The notes: generated by a model from the sequence alone, not told the origin. A stretch of 64,000 nucleotides of DNA from Mytilus edulis (GCF_963676685.1 NC_092354.1:35372193-35436192); one strand, 5' to 3'. Positions 22,044-32,621 are shown, numbered from the stretch's first letter. Numbers and translations: made by a program.

Positions 22044-22229
22044 CTAGGATTGACAACTAATACAAATAAATTTTGGAAAATCACTTGGATCATTTTGAAT
22101 ATCAGTATTTAGTGAGAGTTTTATGTCTCTAGCATATTTTGATTTTTCGTATGGTAGGTGGTGAGCAGTTCTCTTTTCTGTAGTTCCACATAAACGACAG
22201 TTATAGTCTGGGTCCATTATTTACCATAT
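22044..22229 (-). CDS. Zinc-binding (ZAD-like) exon with start codon
   Basis: Follows an excellent acceptor (TCTTTTTTTTTGTCAACAG, AG at 22230-22231). ATG at 22215-22217 opens 57 codons starting MDPDYNCRLCGTTEKRTAHH and ending DFPKFICISCQS, then TAG. The two CxxC pairs are 41 residues apart (C7, C10, C52, C55), the spacing of ZAD-type zinc-coordinating domains that dimerise DNA-binding proteins. It lies upstream of, and on the same strand as, the BEN exons, so it could be the N-terminus of that gene if a donor before the TAG is used. One weak possibility is CCAA|GTGATT, whose phase would also fit the BEN exon. Alternatively it is a small stand-alone ORF. Confidence 0.45.
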
Positions 22230-23119
22230 CTGTTGACAAAAAAAAAGACTATATTGGATTTGTTTTAATGGGTTGAAGGGTAGAAAAAGCACATCATAAG
22301 TTGTGATTGAAAGTTGTTTGTCTTACGTCCAGTGGCATGTATTTCATTCATATTCGGGACTGTACTGTATACTATATTGAAAATTGAGGCGATTTAATCA
22401 AGATTTAAAAAAAAGACTATTTGATTATAGAGCAATTATAAGACTTAATCCAAATCCAGGGTTGGTATAACACCATGTTAAATAAGGCTTTACGTATATA
22501 ATTATATATGAAATATCCTGACTGCCAAATATACATCACTGAATTCTGATTTCATGGACATGTATATGTTAAGTGCACTGTAAAACAGTTTCAGTTTACG
22601 TTTTTGATATAGACATTAAACCTTGTTTTTTAAGTGTATATATAAAGTATTAGATTTACAGTAGAAGTTGATAACTTTAAGATTTGTCCTTGTGAGAAAA
22701 CAATACTCGGGTCATAAGACTTTTTAAATCTTGGCTAGTATATATATTGGCATAGTCATACATGTTCAAATGATAAAATACTGACCATGGCTTTATATAA
22801 TCGGAAAGGTCTTTCAATTCCGGGTAGACATGAAGTTTTTATATTCACAATTAAAAAGATATTAACCAACATTATATAAATACCTACACAACAAAGTGAG
22901 ATCTCTGTTTTCTTCTGCTGTATTTTGTTGATGTTGGTACTTGTTCGATTAATTTTCGTATTTTAAACTGGAAATTTCTACTTTCCAGGATTATCCAGTA
23001 CCTTAACTATATAGATTACTCGAAACTTCACAGTATTTATTTTTAACCGGCGGTAACCGGAACACACCTTAATTACGATTTAAACTTAACCCACAAACTA
23101 ATGAAATATTGTCACTCAC

Positions 23120-23300
23120 CACTTCAAAACGTTGTAGTATTCAAAGTTCTCGTCCGATTTTCTTGTTTTGTACATCAGTCGATTTGTTTCTGAAAGACCA
23201 CAGACGAGATTGAAATAAACAAAGGGGTTTTCCGACAGGTATTAGAGATAACCCTTCGCAATAAAAACCACGTGATGATAAGAAGTATGTCTGGTCAGTT
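23120..23300 (-). promoter_or_regulatory. Candidate 5' untranslated exon and promoter of the BEN-gene locus
   Basis: A near-perfect donor (GAAGTG|GTGAGTGAC, minus strand, intron from 23119 downward) closes a stretch without a long frame, as expected for a 5' UTR exon. Behind it the sequence becomes CpG-richer (GGACGGCGGCATCG at about 23306) and contains the E-box CACGTG at 23269-23274. The next acceptor on this strand is the strong one at 22230. No TATA box is obvious. The transcription start is not defined. Confidence 0.3.
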
Positions 23301-23874
23301 TAGGACGGCGGCATCGCACATGGTCACAAAGGGCTATTAACGATAACATACTAATTAGTCAGTTTCCATATCTTTTCTACAGAGCTCCCCGGGTTATAAA
23401 TAAGTGCTAATAAATCGTTGAAGTTCCTGTCAATATAATACTTCCATGGTATAATTTATTAGTATAATTAAATTATTGTGAGTGCATTTTTATCTTCTTT
23501 TTTTGAAAAAACAAAATACTGATCGCAAAAATTTGAATTGCAAAATTTTATGAAACACAAATAAGATGACTTCTTTCACGCAATACTGTAAACTCTGAAA
23601 ATGTAGATAAAATTACAAATTTGGATGCATAACTACATGAACTAACTAAGATGTGATGATGCTCAAGGCCAAAATAATGATTTAATAAACAATTACCTAA
23701 ACAATGAAAGACCAAATAAAAAAAACTGTCTAAGGACAAAGTTACAATGTATGCAGGAGAGATTCTTCTTTATTTTGCCATGTATAACAATTGCATATGC
23801 TTATATTAATTAATATATTAAGTTCATTTCAATGGTTGTTGTGGAATTCCAGATTTTAATATCTATCTTTGCAG
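23301..23874. other. Non-coding stretch
   Basis: AT-rich beyond a short CpG-containing segment; no exon recognised. Confidence 0.35.
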
Positions 23875-24771
23875 AAAACATATATCGACTTCACCTTAAT
23901 TGAAACTCTTGTGTCCGCAACACAAATAACCATCACAAAACTGATCAACCTGGACAAATGCCAACTTTTCTGGGTAGCCTGTCAGAGTATGGTGTAAGAC
24001 TGAGGCAGTCTGACATTGATAACTTCAAAAGGGATATATACCAGCCCTACCTAGAAAATGTGATCCAGAACCTCCATGACAGATTTCCAGACAACCAAGT
24101 ACTGGATGCACTATCTGTCATGGATCCAGACCTCTTAAATGCAGATGACCCTTCAACACATAAAATTGAAGGTATTTACTTTGAAGTACTCAATATATAA
24201 CTAGTTATGAAATATATATATAAAATACAAATAAATCTTACTACTTATTGTCTGAGGATAAGAAAAAACTTGTAAACAAATAGTAAAACATTTGTAATTA
24301 CCAAGCTGGACCATACACATACAGTATGATTATTCAACTGTAGTTTTAGACATATGATCCCTGCACTACACTATTTTTTTTCAGACTCTAGCCAAACATT
24401 TCAAGTCAGTTGGAAGTGAAATAGAAGTTCTGGAAGAATGGAAAACACTGAGAACACTGTTAGTGAAAGAATGTAAAGACATGACATTTAGGAAGACCAT
24501 GAACAAAGTTGCCAGTCTTGGAACTTTGTATCCTTGTCTGTCTAAGTATGCAGCAATTAGTCTTGTTTTGCCAGTTTCAACAGCTGATTGTGAAAGATGT
24601 TTTTCATGCTTGAACAGAGTGAAAACATCCTTGAGAAACAGACTATGCCAAAATGTGCTGAACTGTTTAATGCATATATCAGTTGAAGGACCAAAGGAGG
24701 AAGCTTTTGATTTTGACAAATGTGTGGTGACCTTTGGAAAGTTAAAACAGAGGAAAATATCAACAAAATAA
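23875..24771 (+). pseudogene. hAT-family transposase relic, two exon blocks
   Basis: Block 1 (from acceptor TCTTTGCAG at 23873-23874 to donor GAAG|GTATTT at 24171) encodes SDIDNFKRDIYQPYLENVIQ and FPDNQVLDALSVMDPD, the region before the hAT dimerisation domain; an upstream piece in another frame shows a frameshift. Block 2 (24385-24771, after CTATTTTTTTTCAG) is fully open and carries LSKYAAISLVLPVSTADCER, CFSCLNRVKTSLRNRL and a stop: the hAT C-terminal dimerisation motif with the conserved 'STADCERCFS'. Donor and acceptor phases do not match (one leftover base against frame 0), so the gene is broken or uses another exon. No TIRs were identified, and the catalytic N-terminal parts are not in view. 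Confidence 0.8.
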
Positions 24772-25168
24772 GGTGTACTTGACATTAATTTGTAAATAAC
24801 TACTGCAGACTGGATTATTTTCATTATTGTTTGTAACTTAAGGGCCTTCATGTATTCCTCTCATCTGTGAAAAATACTTTAGAGTTGCAGGATTTGTATG
24901 AATTACAGTAACTTTAATAAAACAATTAGATTGGTAAATGGCTTTTAATATATACATTATGTAGTGTAAATAGTTCTGAAAAAAAAAGAAGCGTCGCGCC
25001 GCGTTGCAAATTAACCATGGACCCACCATGCATGAGAATTTTTCTAGGGAAGACACTGAGACCACATTTATTCTGTGTCAAAAACCTATGCTGAATCCAG
25101 CTTGAATGTTGTGTCCATACTTGCCCCAACCGTTCAGGGTTCAACCTCTGCGGTCATCTGGTTATACC
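24772..25168. other. Repeat-like stretch without a gene
   Basis: The block at about 24990-25150 (GCGTCGCGCCGCG ... CTTGCCCCAACCGTTCAGGG) is GC-richer than its surroundings and looks like part of a dispersed repeat, but no second copy is present in this window. Confidence 0.3.
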
Positions 25169-25291
25169 CAGAGGCTGATTTCTGGAAAAATTTTGTGGCT
25201 TATAAGGGAATCACTGAAGCATGACCGGAGCGGGCCCCCTCTGATGCAATCAAAGGGTCCCCACTTATGAAAATTTCTGAATCCGCCACTG
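25169..25291. mobile_element. Family M MITE-like element
   Basis: 123 bp between CAGAGGCTGAT and ATCCGCCACTG; internal CATGACCGGAGCGGGCCCCC matches the copies at 14479 and 50981. Confidence 0.7.
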
Positions 25292-25360
25292 ATACCCATT
25301 CTAGTGGTGGGATCGTGTTGTTTGTCCTTCCGTCTCGTTGTCTCGTGGGGACAACTAGTC

Positions 25361-25692
25361 TTTTAGCTCACCTGGCCCAAAAGGTCTGTCGTCGTTCACT
25401 TTGACAAAAATCTTCTCTGAAACTAATAAATCAACATGACCAAAATGGTCAATTGACCCCTTCAGGAATAATTGCCCTCCATAGTCTTTTTTTTTTAACA
25501 AATTTAGTAAATTTTTACAAAATATTTTCCACTGTAAATACTCTGCCAAGTTCAATAATGATGGCGATAATTGTTAGCAGCAAGAATGTTCAGTAAAATA
25601 AGATCTACAAACATCACAAAAACACAATTTTGTCATGAACCATGCACATAGACCCAAGGGGAGCAACATAGGCTCAAAAAGAGTCTCTAGTT
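25361..25692 (-). repeat. Family A, internally deleted copy
   Basis: Has both family ends (TTTTAGCTCACCTGGCCCAA and the decayed partner AAAAGAGTCTCTAGTTA) but only about 330 bp, so the internal tandem core is lost. It sits directly upstream of the integrase relic. Confidence 0.8.
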
Positions 25693-25753
25693 ACAGTTTA
25701 TGCATCCCAACATTTAATAGTAATAAACTTTCAGGCATTTCTTTTTTTTTCAG

Positions 25754-26099
25754 ATGGCGTTTTGTTGTACACGAAGGAGTTGATGGATTCAGTAGGCTTA
25801 TAGTTCTCCTTACCATTTCAACAAACTCAGCAACAGTTCTACAATCGTTCATAACAGCTGTACAGAAATATGGTTTACAATCAAGAGTAGTTCTCACCAT
25901 GGAACAGAGAATGTATATGTGGCCACTTTCGTGACCTTACAGAGGAAGTATCTTACAAGGCAAACGTGTCCACAACCAAAGAATTGAAATACTTTGGCTA
26001 GATATGTGTCGTGGATGCACCAATATATTTTATGATTTGTTCACATTTATGGAAAGGGAAGGCATCTTTGATATGGAAAGTGAAATTCACTTATGGTAA
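25754..26099 (+). pseudogene. Integrase-core (DDE/rve-type) relic, catalytic part
   Basis: After acceptor TTTTTTTTTCAG the frame reads [20 protein letters not shown], ending at TGA 25932. Similarity continues in a second frame ([13 protein letters not shown]) and a third (GKRVHNQRIEILWLDMCRGC, then TNIFYDLFTFMEREGIFDME) to TAA at 26097. This is the integrase core seen in large metazoan transposon-like proteins: first Asp in GVDGFSR and Glu in NQRIEILW. At the second catalytic position the usual SDHGTEN reads SHHGTEN, an Asp-to-His change. With two frameshifts and a lost catalytic residue it is non-functional. The likely C-terminal part is at 27209-27444. Confidence 0.75.
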
Positions 26100-26504
26100 C
26101 TACATTATGTATTTATGCCAAGGATTCAAAGAACTCTGGACACGTTAAAAATATGTGCAATAATCACAAAATCCGAACAGAAAGAGGAAAAACACCAAAG
26201 CAATTGTTTTTAAGGGATGCATTATATCTGTGCAACAGTAACAATGTAGCAGTTAGACGTAATTTTTAATGCCTTTTCACCGTCGTATGTGACGTCATTT
26301 TCATAATTTACTACGTTGAGGCCTGGACTGAGTCGGGTGTGTCTATTCTGTGTTGGTCATTCATTATGTATTCGTGTTTGTTTGATGTAATGAGTTAATA
26401 CTTCAGTTTCATTATGTATATCTGTTATATTCATTTGATAAAATTTACTGTTTGCAATAGCATTAATTGTTCTAAATAATTAGGATGTTCTCATCCCAAG
26501 CATA
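26100..26504. other. Non-coding insertion between integrase parts
   Basis: No coding signal. Contains TGACGTCA at about 26290, without a nearby gene to attach it to. Confidence 0.35.
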
Positions 26505-26680
26505 CAAACTTAGCCGTATTTGACACAAACTTTTTCAACTTTTGATCTTCAGTGCTGTACAACTTTGTACCCTTTTTTTCGCTTTCGATCTTTTATATCT
26601 GGGCGTCACTGGTGAGTCTTGTGTGGACGAGGCGCGTTTTTGGCGTATTAAATTTTAAACCTAATGCTTTTGTTATTCAT
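26505..26680 (+). repeat. Family B, degenerate copy
   Basis: Shares CTTAGCCGTATTTGACACAA, GGGCGTCACTGGTGAGTCTT and a decayed GGACGAGGCGCGTTTTTGGC core with the 356-bp array. Confidence 0.75.
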
Positions 26681-26779
26681 TAATCATGTGTTTCTTTGTC
26701 AAATACGTTTTCCTATTTATTTGTATTGTAGTCCTGTAATATTATGTTGTCATTTCTATGTTATATTTAACATTGCCAT

Positions 26780-27205
26780 TAAAGTGCGAGGTTTGGCATG
26801 CCACAAAACCAGGTTCAACCCACCATTTTTTCCTTTAAAAATGTCCTGTACCAAGTCAGGAATATGGCCATTGTTATATTGTTCGTTTCTGTGTGTGTTA
26901 CAATTTAACGTTGCGTCGTTTGTTTTCTCTTATTTTTGAGTGTAAATTGACATTGCGATAAGACGTGTCACGGTACTTGTCTATCCCAAATTCATGTATT
27001 TGGTTTTGATGTTATATTTGTTATTCTCGTGGGATTTTGTCTGATGCTTGGTCCGTTTCTGTGTGTGTTAGTTACATTGTAGTGTTGTGTCGTTGTTCTC
27101 TTATATTTATGCGTTTCCGTCAGTTTTAGTTTGTTACCCCGATTTTGTTTTTTGTCCATGGATTTATGAGTTTGAACAGCGGTATACTACTGTTGCCTTT
27201 ATTTA
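26780..27205 (+). repeat. Unclassified dispersed repeat, possible retroelement tail
   Basis: Contains two diverged copies of CGTTTCTGTGTGTGTTA...GTCGTT (about 26884 and 27054) and ends TTTATGAGTTTGAACAGCGG...GTTGCCTTTATTT. Its style parallels the Penelope-like tail (ATTTATGAGTTTGACTGTCC). It interrupts the integrase relic. Confidence 0.45.
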
Positions 27206-27208
27206 CAG

Positions 27209-27444
27209 AAATGTTTAAAAATGATATAGTTCATGAAGAAGACTTTGTTGTTGATTGGGAGGGACCAATTCCAGTTGAAGACATTTATGTAACCACAAAC
27301 TGTCCAATTCCACCAGAAAATTTAAATGAACTAAAGAGGCAGATTTATCCTTTTATGGATCATACTCATGTAAAATGGTCCTTCCATTCAATAATTAAAT
27401 ATATATATATATATATATATATCCAATATTTTTGTAAGCCCTAA
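27209..27444 (+). pseudogene. Integrase relic, C-terminal segment
   Basis: From an acceptor-like TTTATTTACAG the frame reads NDIVHEEDFVVDWEGPIPVE, then TTNCPIPPENLNELKRQIYP, and runs into an (AT)n tract at about 27396-27421. An acidic stretch with 'DWEGP' followed by a short helical block is what I expect after the integrase core in this family, and it lies on the same strand 1.1 kb downstream of the core relic. The 26505-27205 repeats separate the two. The end is arbitrary because the microsatellite extends the frame. The link to the core is inference. Confidence 0.5.
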
Positions 27445-27739
27445 CTTTGTTAACAAAAAGTTTGCATATTTATAGACATCCCACAGTTGTCTGTATGTAG
27501 TCATGTGGCGGAAAAACTTGGAAACATATTTCCATTAGAGTTACTCCCTTTAAATTAAAAAAATGCATATTAGTAACAATGCAAGGTAAAAAATTCTACT
27601 CCAGAACTTAGGATTTGAGATCCCTTAATCTAGTATAAAAGTTTATGAAAAGTTGATATTGGCACCCAGAAATATCAACTGCTAGATTTTGTCATTAATT
27701 TTAAAGGAAAAAAAGACCCACCAAATTCATTGTGAATTG
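27445..27739. other. Non-coding stretch
   Basis: AT-rich; no feature recognised. Confidence 0.35.
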
Positions 27740-28035
27740 GTTTGCATTGGTATCCGCTATGCTTTTATCTCGCCTTGACCAAGTCAAGTTACGTTGCAAC
27801 ATGCCACCTACGGACCTCTCAAAGAGTTGTTGTAAGGGTTCTTCACATGTAAAGAGCGTATGCAAAGAGCGTGGCACTCTCTTAACACGATACATCGGAT
27901 TTAACGTCCCTATTCTGACCGGACGTGACTGCGAACTTAATACATCCCGAACAGCCAAACGGACGCGCCACTTCTGCAAGCGTTTTACTGCCGGTCGGGA
28001 GAAGACCAAGTGACCATATTTCTATTCCCTATTCA
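27740..28035 (-). mobile_element. Family S short retroelement, inverted
   Basis: Reverse complement of the family S body (AAAGAGTTGTTGTAAGGGTT ... GGGAGAAGACCAAGTGACCA). It is more diverged than the two TSD-flanked copies and lacks the tail. Confidence 0.8.
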
Positions 28036-28039
28036 CCCT

Positions 28040-31000
28040 TTTTGGTGTGTGACATGATGATAGCTACATTGTTTTTGTTTTAGAAGTTATTGTAAGTCCT
28101 TAAACCTCAGTCCTAGATTTTACAGTATATGTTTTTGATTTCAATGGTTTATATTTACATTTTTTCAGCTATAGAGTTTTTTCTTTGTGTATATATATTT
28201 AATACCTGTAAGACTTTGGATGATGATGTGTGTGATCTACTTTTTTTGTGTAACCTGAATGGCAACCTGTCTTATAACATGTTATTGTTTGTTGTACTTT
28301 TACCTAATGGGTAACTGTATTGAACAATACAGGGTAGCCATAGGGTTATTTAATTCATGTAAATTTAATTTTTCCGGATCAGATAATTTTTGTTTCAACG
28401 GAGAAACTTTTTCGGAAATTCTACTTACCAATTGTCGTTGTTCATTTCTCGTCGTCTCCTTGTCGCTTCTCCAAAGCCTTGATCCAAACATAAATGTTTT
28501 ATTCCTTCTATTTGTTTTACATTTTATCCTTATAATTGGAAGCGTTGAACAAAATCCTGGCCCAATTGAACATGAAAACGATTTTTCTCGTGAAACTGAT
28601 AACTCCATATCAATATGCAATATTAACATTCGTAGTTTACGAAATAAGATTGATTTCATTCAAAATTTCGCAGAAGAGTTTGATATTGTAACAATCACTG
28701 AAACGCACTTAGATCCAAACATAAATAACGAAGAATTATTGATAGATTCATTTTCACAAAATATATTCCGTAAAGATCGTAATAACGCCGGAGGAGGCCT
28801 ACTCATTTACACAAAAGATGATTTGTCAGTCACCAGAAAAGGTGTACTCGAAAACCACATTGACGAAACTATCTGGGTTGAGATCAGAGGTAAAGGTCAA
28901 ACGTTTTTATTATGTTGTACTTATAGACCGGAATGGTCAGGTGTTGAATATTGGACACGGCTAAATCATGCTATTGAACTTGGTTATCAGTATACAGAAA
29001 ACATTGTGATTTCTGGAGACTTGAATTCAGATTTATTTTCGTATAATAATAATAAGTTATATGATATAATTCATCAATTTAATTTAAAAAATGTAATTAA
29101 TAAACCAACAAGGGTAACTGATCACAGTAGTACTTTGCCTGATCCGATCATATTAAGTGATGCTATACAATTTTCTGATGTACTGAATGTACCTGCTAAC
29201 ATCAGTGATCACGATGCCTCTATTATTTTTTTACAATGTCCAAAGTCCGAAACAAAGTCGTTTAAACGGGAAATATGGTTATATGAAAAAACAGATGTTG
29301 AAAAGTTTTCAAATATGATGAATGCAATTGAATGGAACGAACTCTTTTCCAATGTTGAGGAAGTAGACGAAATGGTCACTATATTCACTGAAAAAATCCT
29401 CAGCATTGCAAGAGAGAGCATTCCAACCAAAATAGTAACTATACGTGGTAATGACAAACACTGGTTTAACAGTAATATAAGAAAAGCAATTCGAATAAGG
29501 GATAGATTACGAAAAAAATCAATTAAATCTAAAAAGGAAACGGATATTAATAAATATAAGAAACAAAGGAATAAAGTGAATAATATGAAAAAAGAAGCGA
29601 AAGAAAATTTTGAGAAAAACTTGGAAAATATAATACTAGATAACGCTTCAGATTCTAAGACTTATTGGAAAATTATGAAGATGCTTATTAAGCCAAATAG
29701 AGGATCTAATAATATACCCCCATTAAAAAATATTCTTAATGATGATCGTTTCGAGGAGTTCGCCGATAGAGACGACGAGAAATGCGACATTCTAAATAAG
29801 TATTTTTGTTTCATTTCATCGCTAGCAGATGTTGATGCTCAATTACCCGATTTCGACAAAAAAACTAACAATTTATTGAATGATATTGTGATTAGTACTA
29901 GTGAAATTGTTGATATCATAAAAACTATAAATCCAAAAAAAGCGTCAGGCCCGGATTTCATTAGTCATAAGATGCTTAAAATTTGTCCCGAAAAAATTGC
30001 AATTCCATTATGTATTATATTTAATAAATCCTTGCATCAGTGCAAATATCCTTCCAGCTGGAAAATTGCAAATGTTATAGCCTTATTTAAAAAGGGGGAT
30101 AGTTCATTACCTTCCAATTATAGACCTATATCACTCATAAGTTGCATAGGCAAAGTCATGGAACGTGTTGTATATAAATATGTTTACAACCACTTACAAA
30201 GATTTAAATTAATTTATGAGTATCAATCGGGTTTTCTTCCTAAATGTTCAACGGTTCACCAACTGTTAGAAATATATAATTGCATATTGAACTCACTTGA
30301 AAAGAAAGAGATAAGTTGTTTTGTTTTTTGCGATTTCTCTAGAGCCTTTGATAAAGTTTGGCATGATGGTTTATTACATAAAATGAAGGCTTATGGTATA
30401 AATGGAAATCTGTTAAAATGGTTTAGAAGCTACTTAAGTGATAGAAAACAAAGGGTGGTTATCAAGCAATCTTCTTCAAAACTTTGCAGTATTTCAGCTG
30501 GAGTTCCTCAAGGGTCGGTCCTTGGACCATTACTTTTTATAATATATATTAATGATATTGCAGAAAGACTTATTTCTCTGTGCAGACTCTTCGCAGATGA
30601 CACATCGTTCAGCTGTGCGGATCGTGATGCTTTTCAGATAGAAACTGTGATAAACCATGATCTAGAAAAGCTGAACGAATGGTCCAAAAAATGGTTAATG
30701 TCTTTTAATCCAGATAAAACAGAAATTATGTTATTTTCTAATGTTGAAACCCCAGAAATGAACTTTATATTCAATGATAAAAATATACCTATTACAAATA
30801 TTCATAAACATTTAGGGGTTACATTTAGCAATGATGCTAAATGGAATGCCCACGTTGATAATATTATCTTAAGCACGTCTAAACATATAAATATGCTAAG
30901 GAAGTTGAAATATAAACTGAGCAGGAAAAATTTAGAAAAACTCTATTTATTTTTTATAAGACCTTTATTTGAGTATGCAAGTGAGGTTTGGGATAATATT

Positions 31001-32215
31001 GGGGTAGGTTATGTCAATAAACTGGAGCAATTACAGCTCCAAGCTGCTAGGATAGTTACGGGGTTGCCTATATTCACAAGCTCAAGGATTATTTATGAAG
31101 AACTTGGATGGGAAACATTAGCTGAAAGAAGAGAGAGAAGAAAAATCCAAATGTTTTATAATATTCAAAATAATAATGTTCCAGAATATTTGTCAAATTT
31201 AATTCCCCAAAAAATACAAAGTATGACGGTCTATCCTCTACGTAATGGAAATGACATCATTATTCCATTCTGCAGACTAGCATTAACTAATGATTCTTTT
31301 ATTCCATCAACCATACGTCTTTGGAATAATCTTGAGGATTCAACTCGTGAAGTGGAATCAATTAATAAATTTAAAACTGAACTAAAAAACCGTTATCCTC
31401 AGAGTAATATATTTGTACCGAAGCAATATGAATTTGGAAATCGAAAATTGAATATAATTCTCACCCAACTTCGATGTTTTGCATCATCCTTAAACTATGA
31501 TCTATATAGGGTCAATATTATTTCTGACCCTTCCTGCCGCTGTGGTGTTAATCGTGAAGATTCCTATCATTTCTTTTTTAAATGTATATTATATTCAGAC
31601 ATACGAAATAAAATGTATGAAAGTCTGCGCTGGCTTCCAAATGATTGTAAAATTAACATAGAACTACTTACCTCGGGTAGTCGTCTTCTTTCTCTAGAGC
31701 AAAACCAAACCATTTTCAAAAATGTCTTTGAGTTTATTAAAAGTTCGGAAAGATTTCAAATTGTCTAGGTAGCAAACCATGATCGCACACACATCATCAT
31801 CTAAGTAAAATTTCTTCTCCCCTTTTTTGTCCTTTTTTTTTTTTCGTTTTTTTTGTTTGTTTTTTTTTGTTTTTTTTGTTTTTTTTTTTCTTTGTTTTTT
31901 TTTTTGTTTTTTTTGTTTTTATTATTATTTGTTTTTTGTTTTTTTTTTTGTGTTTCTGTTTTCTAAATAATGATTTATATATTTTTATTTTTGATTTTTT
32001 TCTGTATTATTATTGTTTTCTTTTTCTTCAATTTTCCGTCTTTTGATCCATATTTATATATATATTTACTAAATAGATATACTATACATGCATGCTCATA
32101 CTTATATTTTTGTATTATATTGCTATAAATGTTAAATGGAGAAGACTTCATAAGTCTGTTTGACTTGTGTCTTATCCAATTTGTACTTTAACAAATAAAA
32201 TATGTTTAAACTAAA
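28040..32215 (+). mobile_element. CR1/Jockey-type LINE, apparently full ORF2
   Basis: Contains the uninterrupted ORF at 28259-31768, about 220 bp of possible 5' UTR, and about 450 bp of 3' UTR. The 3' UTR holds a T-rich low-complexity tract (31829-31960) and an AATAAAATATGTTT signal near 32193 before the sequence changes character at about 32210. Neither boundary is fixed by a TSD. An upstream ORF1 is not seen. Confidence 0.8.
28259..31768 (+). CDS. LINE polyprotein: 2A-like motif, endonuclease, reverse transcriptase
   Basis: The ORF is 1169 residues with no stop. A hydrophobic stretch (about residues 76-93) precedes GSVEQNPGP (94-102), a 2A-like ribosome-skipping motif with Ser where canonical 2A has Asp. 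The endonuclease domain (about 115-325) shows NINIRSL (121-127), TETHLD with E148, SGDLNSD with D254, and ISDHDA with D317/H318. The reverse-transcriptase domain (about 600-870) shows YRPISLI (621-627), CDFSRAFDKV with D692, GVPQGSVLGP (748-757) and FADD (778-781). Near the C-terminus CRCG...H...C resembles a zinc knuckle. It would nick genomic DNA and reverse-transcribe LINE RNA at the nick. All catalytic residues are present, so it may be a recent, possibly competent copy. Clade is by motif only. The start is the first ATG of the frame; the hydrophobic leader argues for keeping it. Confidence 0.9.
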   Translation: MATCLITCYCLLYFYLMGNCIEQYRVAIGLFNSCKFNFSGSDNFCFNGETFSEILLTNCRCSFLVVSLSLLQSLDPNINVLFLLFVLHFILIIGSVEQNPGPIEHENDFSRETDNSISICNINIRSLRNKIDFIQNFAEEFDIVTITETHLDPNINNEELLIDSFSQNIFRKDRNNAGGGLLIYTKDDLSVTRKGVLENHIDETIWVEIRGKGQTFLLCCTYRPEWSGVEYWTRLNHAIELGYQYTENIVISGDLNSDLFSYNNNKLYDIIHQFNLKNVINKPTRVTDHSSTLPDPIILSDAIQFSDVLNVPANISDHDASIIFLQCPKSETKSFKREIWLYEKTDVEKFSNMMNAIEWNELFSNVEEVDEMVTIFTEKILSIARESIPTKIVTIRGNDKHWFNSNIRKAIRIRDRLRKKSIKSKKETDINKYKKQRNKVNNMKKEAKENFEKNLENIILDNASDSKTYWKIMKMLIKPNRGSNNIPPLKNILNDDRFEEFADRDDEKCDILNKYFCFISSLADVDAQLPDFDKKTNNLLNDIVISTSEIVDIIKTINPKKASGPDFISHKMLKICPEKIAIPLCIIFNKSLHQCKYPSSWKIANVIALFKKGDSSLPSNYRPISLISCIGKVMERVVYKYVYNHLQRFKLIYEYQSGFLPKCSTVHQLLEIYNCILNSLEKKEISCFVFCDFSRAFDKVWHDGLLHKMKAYGINGNLLKWFRSYLSDRKQRVVIKQSSSKLCSISAGVPQGSVLGPLLFIIYINDIAERLISLCRLFADDTSFSCADRDAFQIETVINHDLEKLNEWSKKWLMSFNPDKTEIMLFSNVETPEMNFIFNDKNIPITNIHKHLGVTFSNDAKWNAHVDNIILSTSKHINMLRKLKYKLSRKNLEKLYLFFIRPLFEYASEVWDNIGVGYVNKLEQLQLQAARIVTGLPIFTSSRIIYEELGWETLAERRERRKIQMFYNIQNNNVPEYLSNLIPQKIQSMTVYPLRNGNDIIIPFCRLALTNDSFIPSTIRLWNNLEDSTREVESINKFKTELKNRYPQSNIFVPKQYEFGNRKLNIILTQLRCFASSLNYDLYRVNIISDPSCRCGVNREDSYHFFFKCILYSDIRNKMYESLRWLPNDCKINIELLTSGSRLLSLEQNQTIFKNVFEFIKSSERFQIV

Positions 32216-32621
32216 AAGAGGAGGTCAGGCGAGAGGAGAAAATATGTAAATAAGCACCAGGAAAGAAATTGTAAAATAAATGCACTTCAAAAATCAAAAA
32301 GCCGAATCGTGAAAAATTTACAGGAATTACAAAAGGAACAAATCTATGAGCCAGTTGACACCCTCTTCCTTATTAGGAGGAAGGGGAGTACAGTTATCAA
32401 AGCCTGTGGCTATGGAGATATTATGAAACGTTTCTCTGAAGGCCTCCCAATCACATATGAACCATCATACAGCCATAGTAGGAAGCTGCCTACAATGCAT
32501 GAGGTTACACCAGATCAAGAAGTCATTCTGTTGACACCAGAGAAGGATACTTTCAACTTTGGAGTCGGCAGCGGCAGAAATTTGTCAAGAGAGCAAAAGG
32601 TAATGCTTGAGCAAATGCAGA
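32216..32621 (+). CDS. Unrecognised coding exon cut by a Penelope-like insertion
   Basis: An open frame (KYVNKHQERNCKINALQKSK..., EPVDTLFLIRRKGSTVIKAC, KRFSEGLPITYEPSYSHSRK, DQEVILLTPEKDTFNFGVGS) continues to GRNLSREQKVMLEQMQ. At 32622 it runs straight into the terminal sequence of the inverted Penelope-like element and stops 15 codons later. Composition and length look like a genuine exon or transposon ORF. On its left it abuts the LINE 3' end, so it is squeezed between two retroelements. I do not recognise the family. Confidence 0.4.

Noticed and set aside
25149..25299. 8-bp TSD around the family M copy
   Set aside because: The flanks (GTTATACC and ATACCCAT) share only a partial word and are not a direct repeat.
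26290..26298. TGACGTCA as a functional CRE
   Set aside because: It sits alone between repeat insertions, with no exon or other promoter motif nearby, unlike the cluster at 34053-34115.
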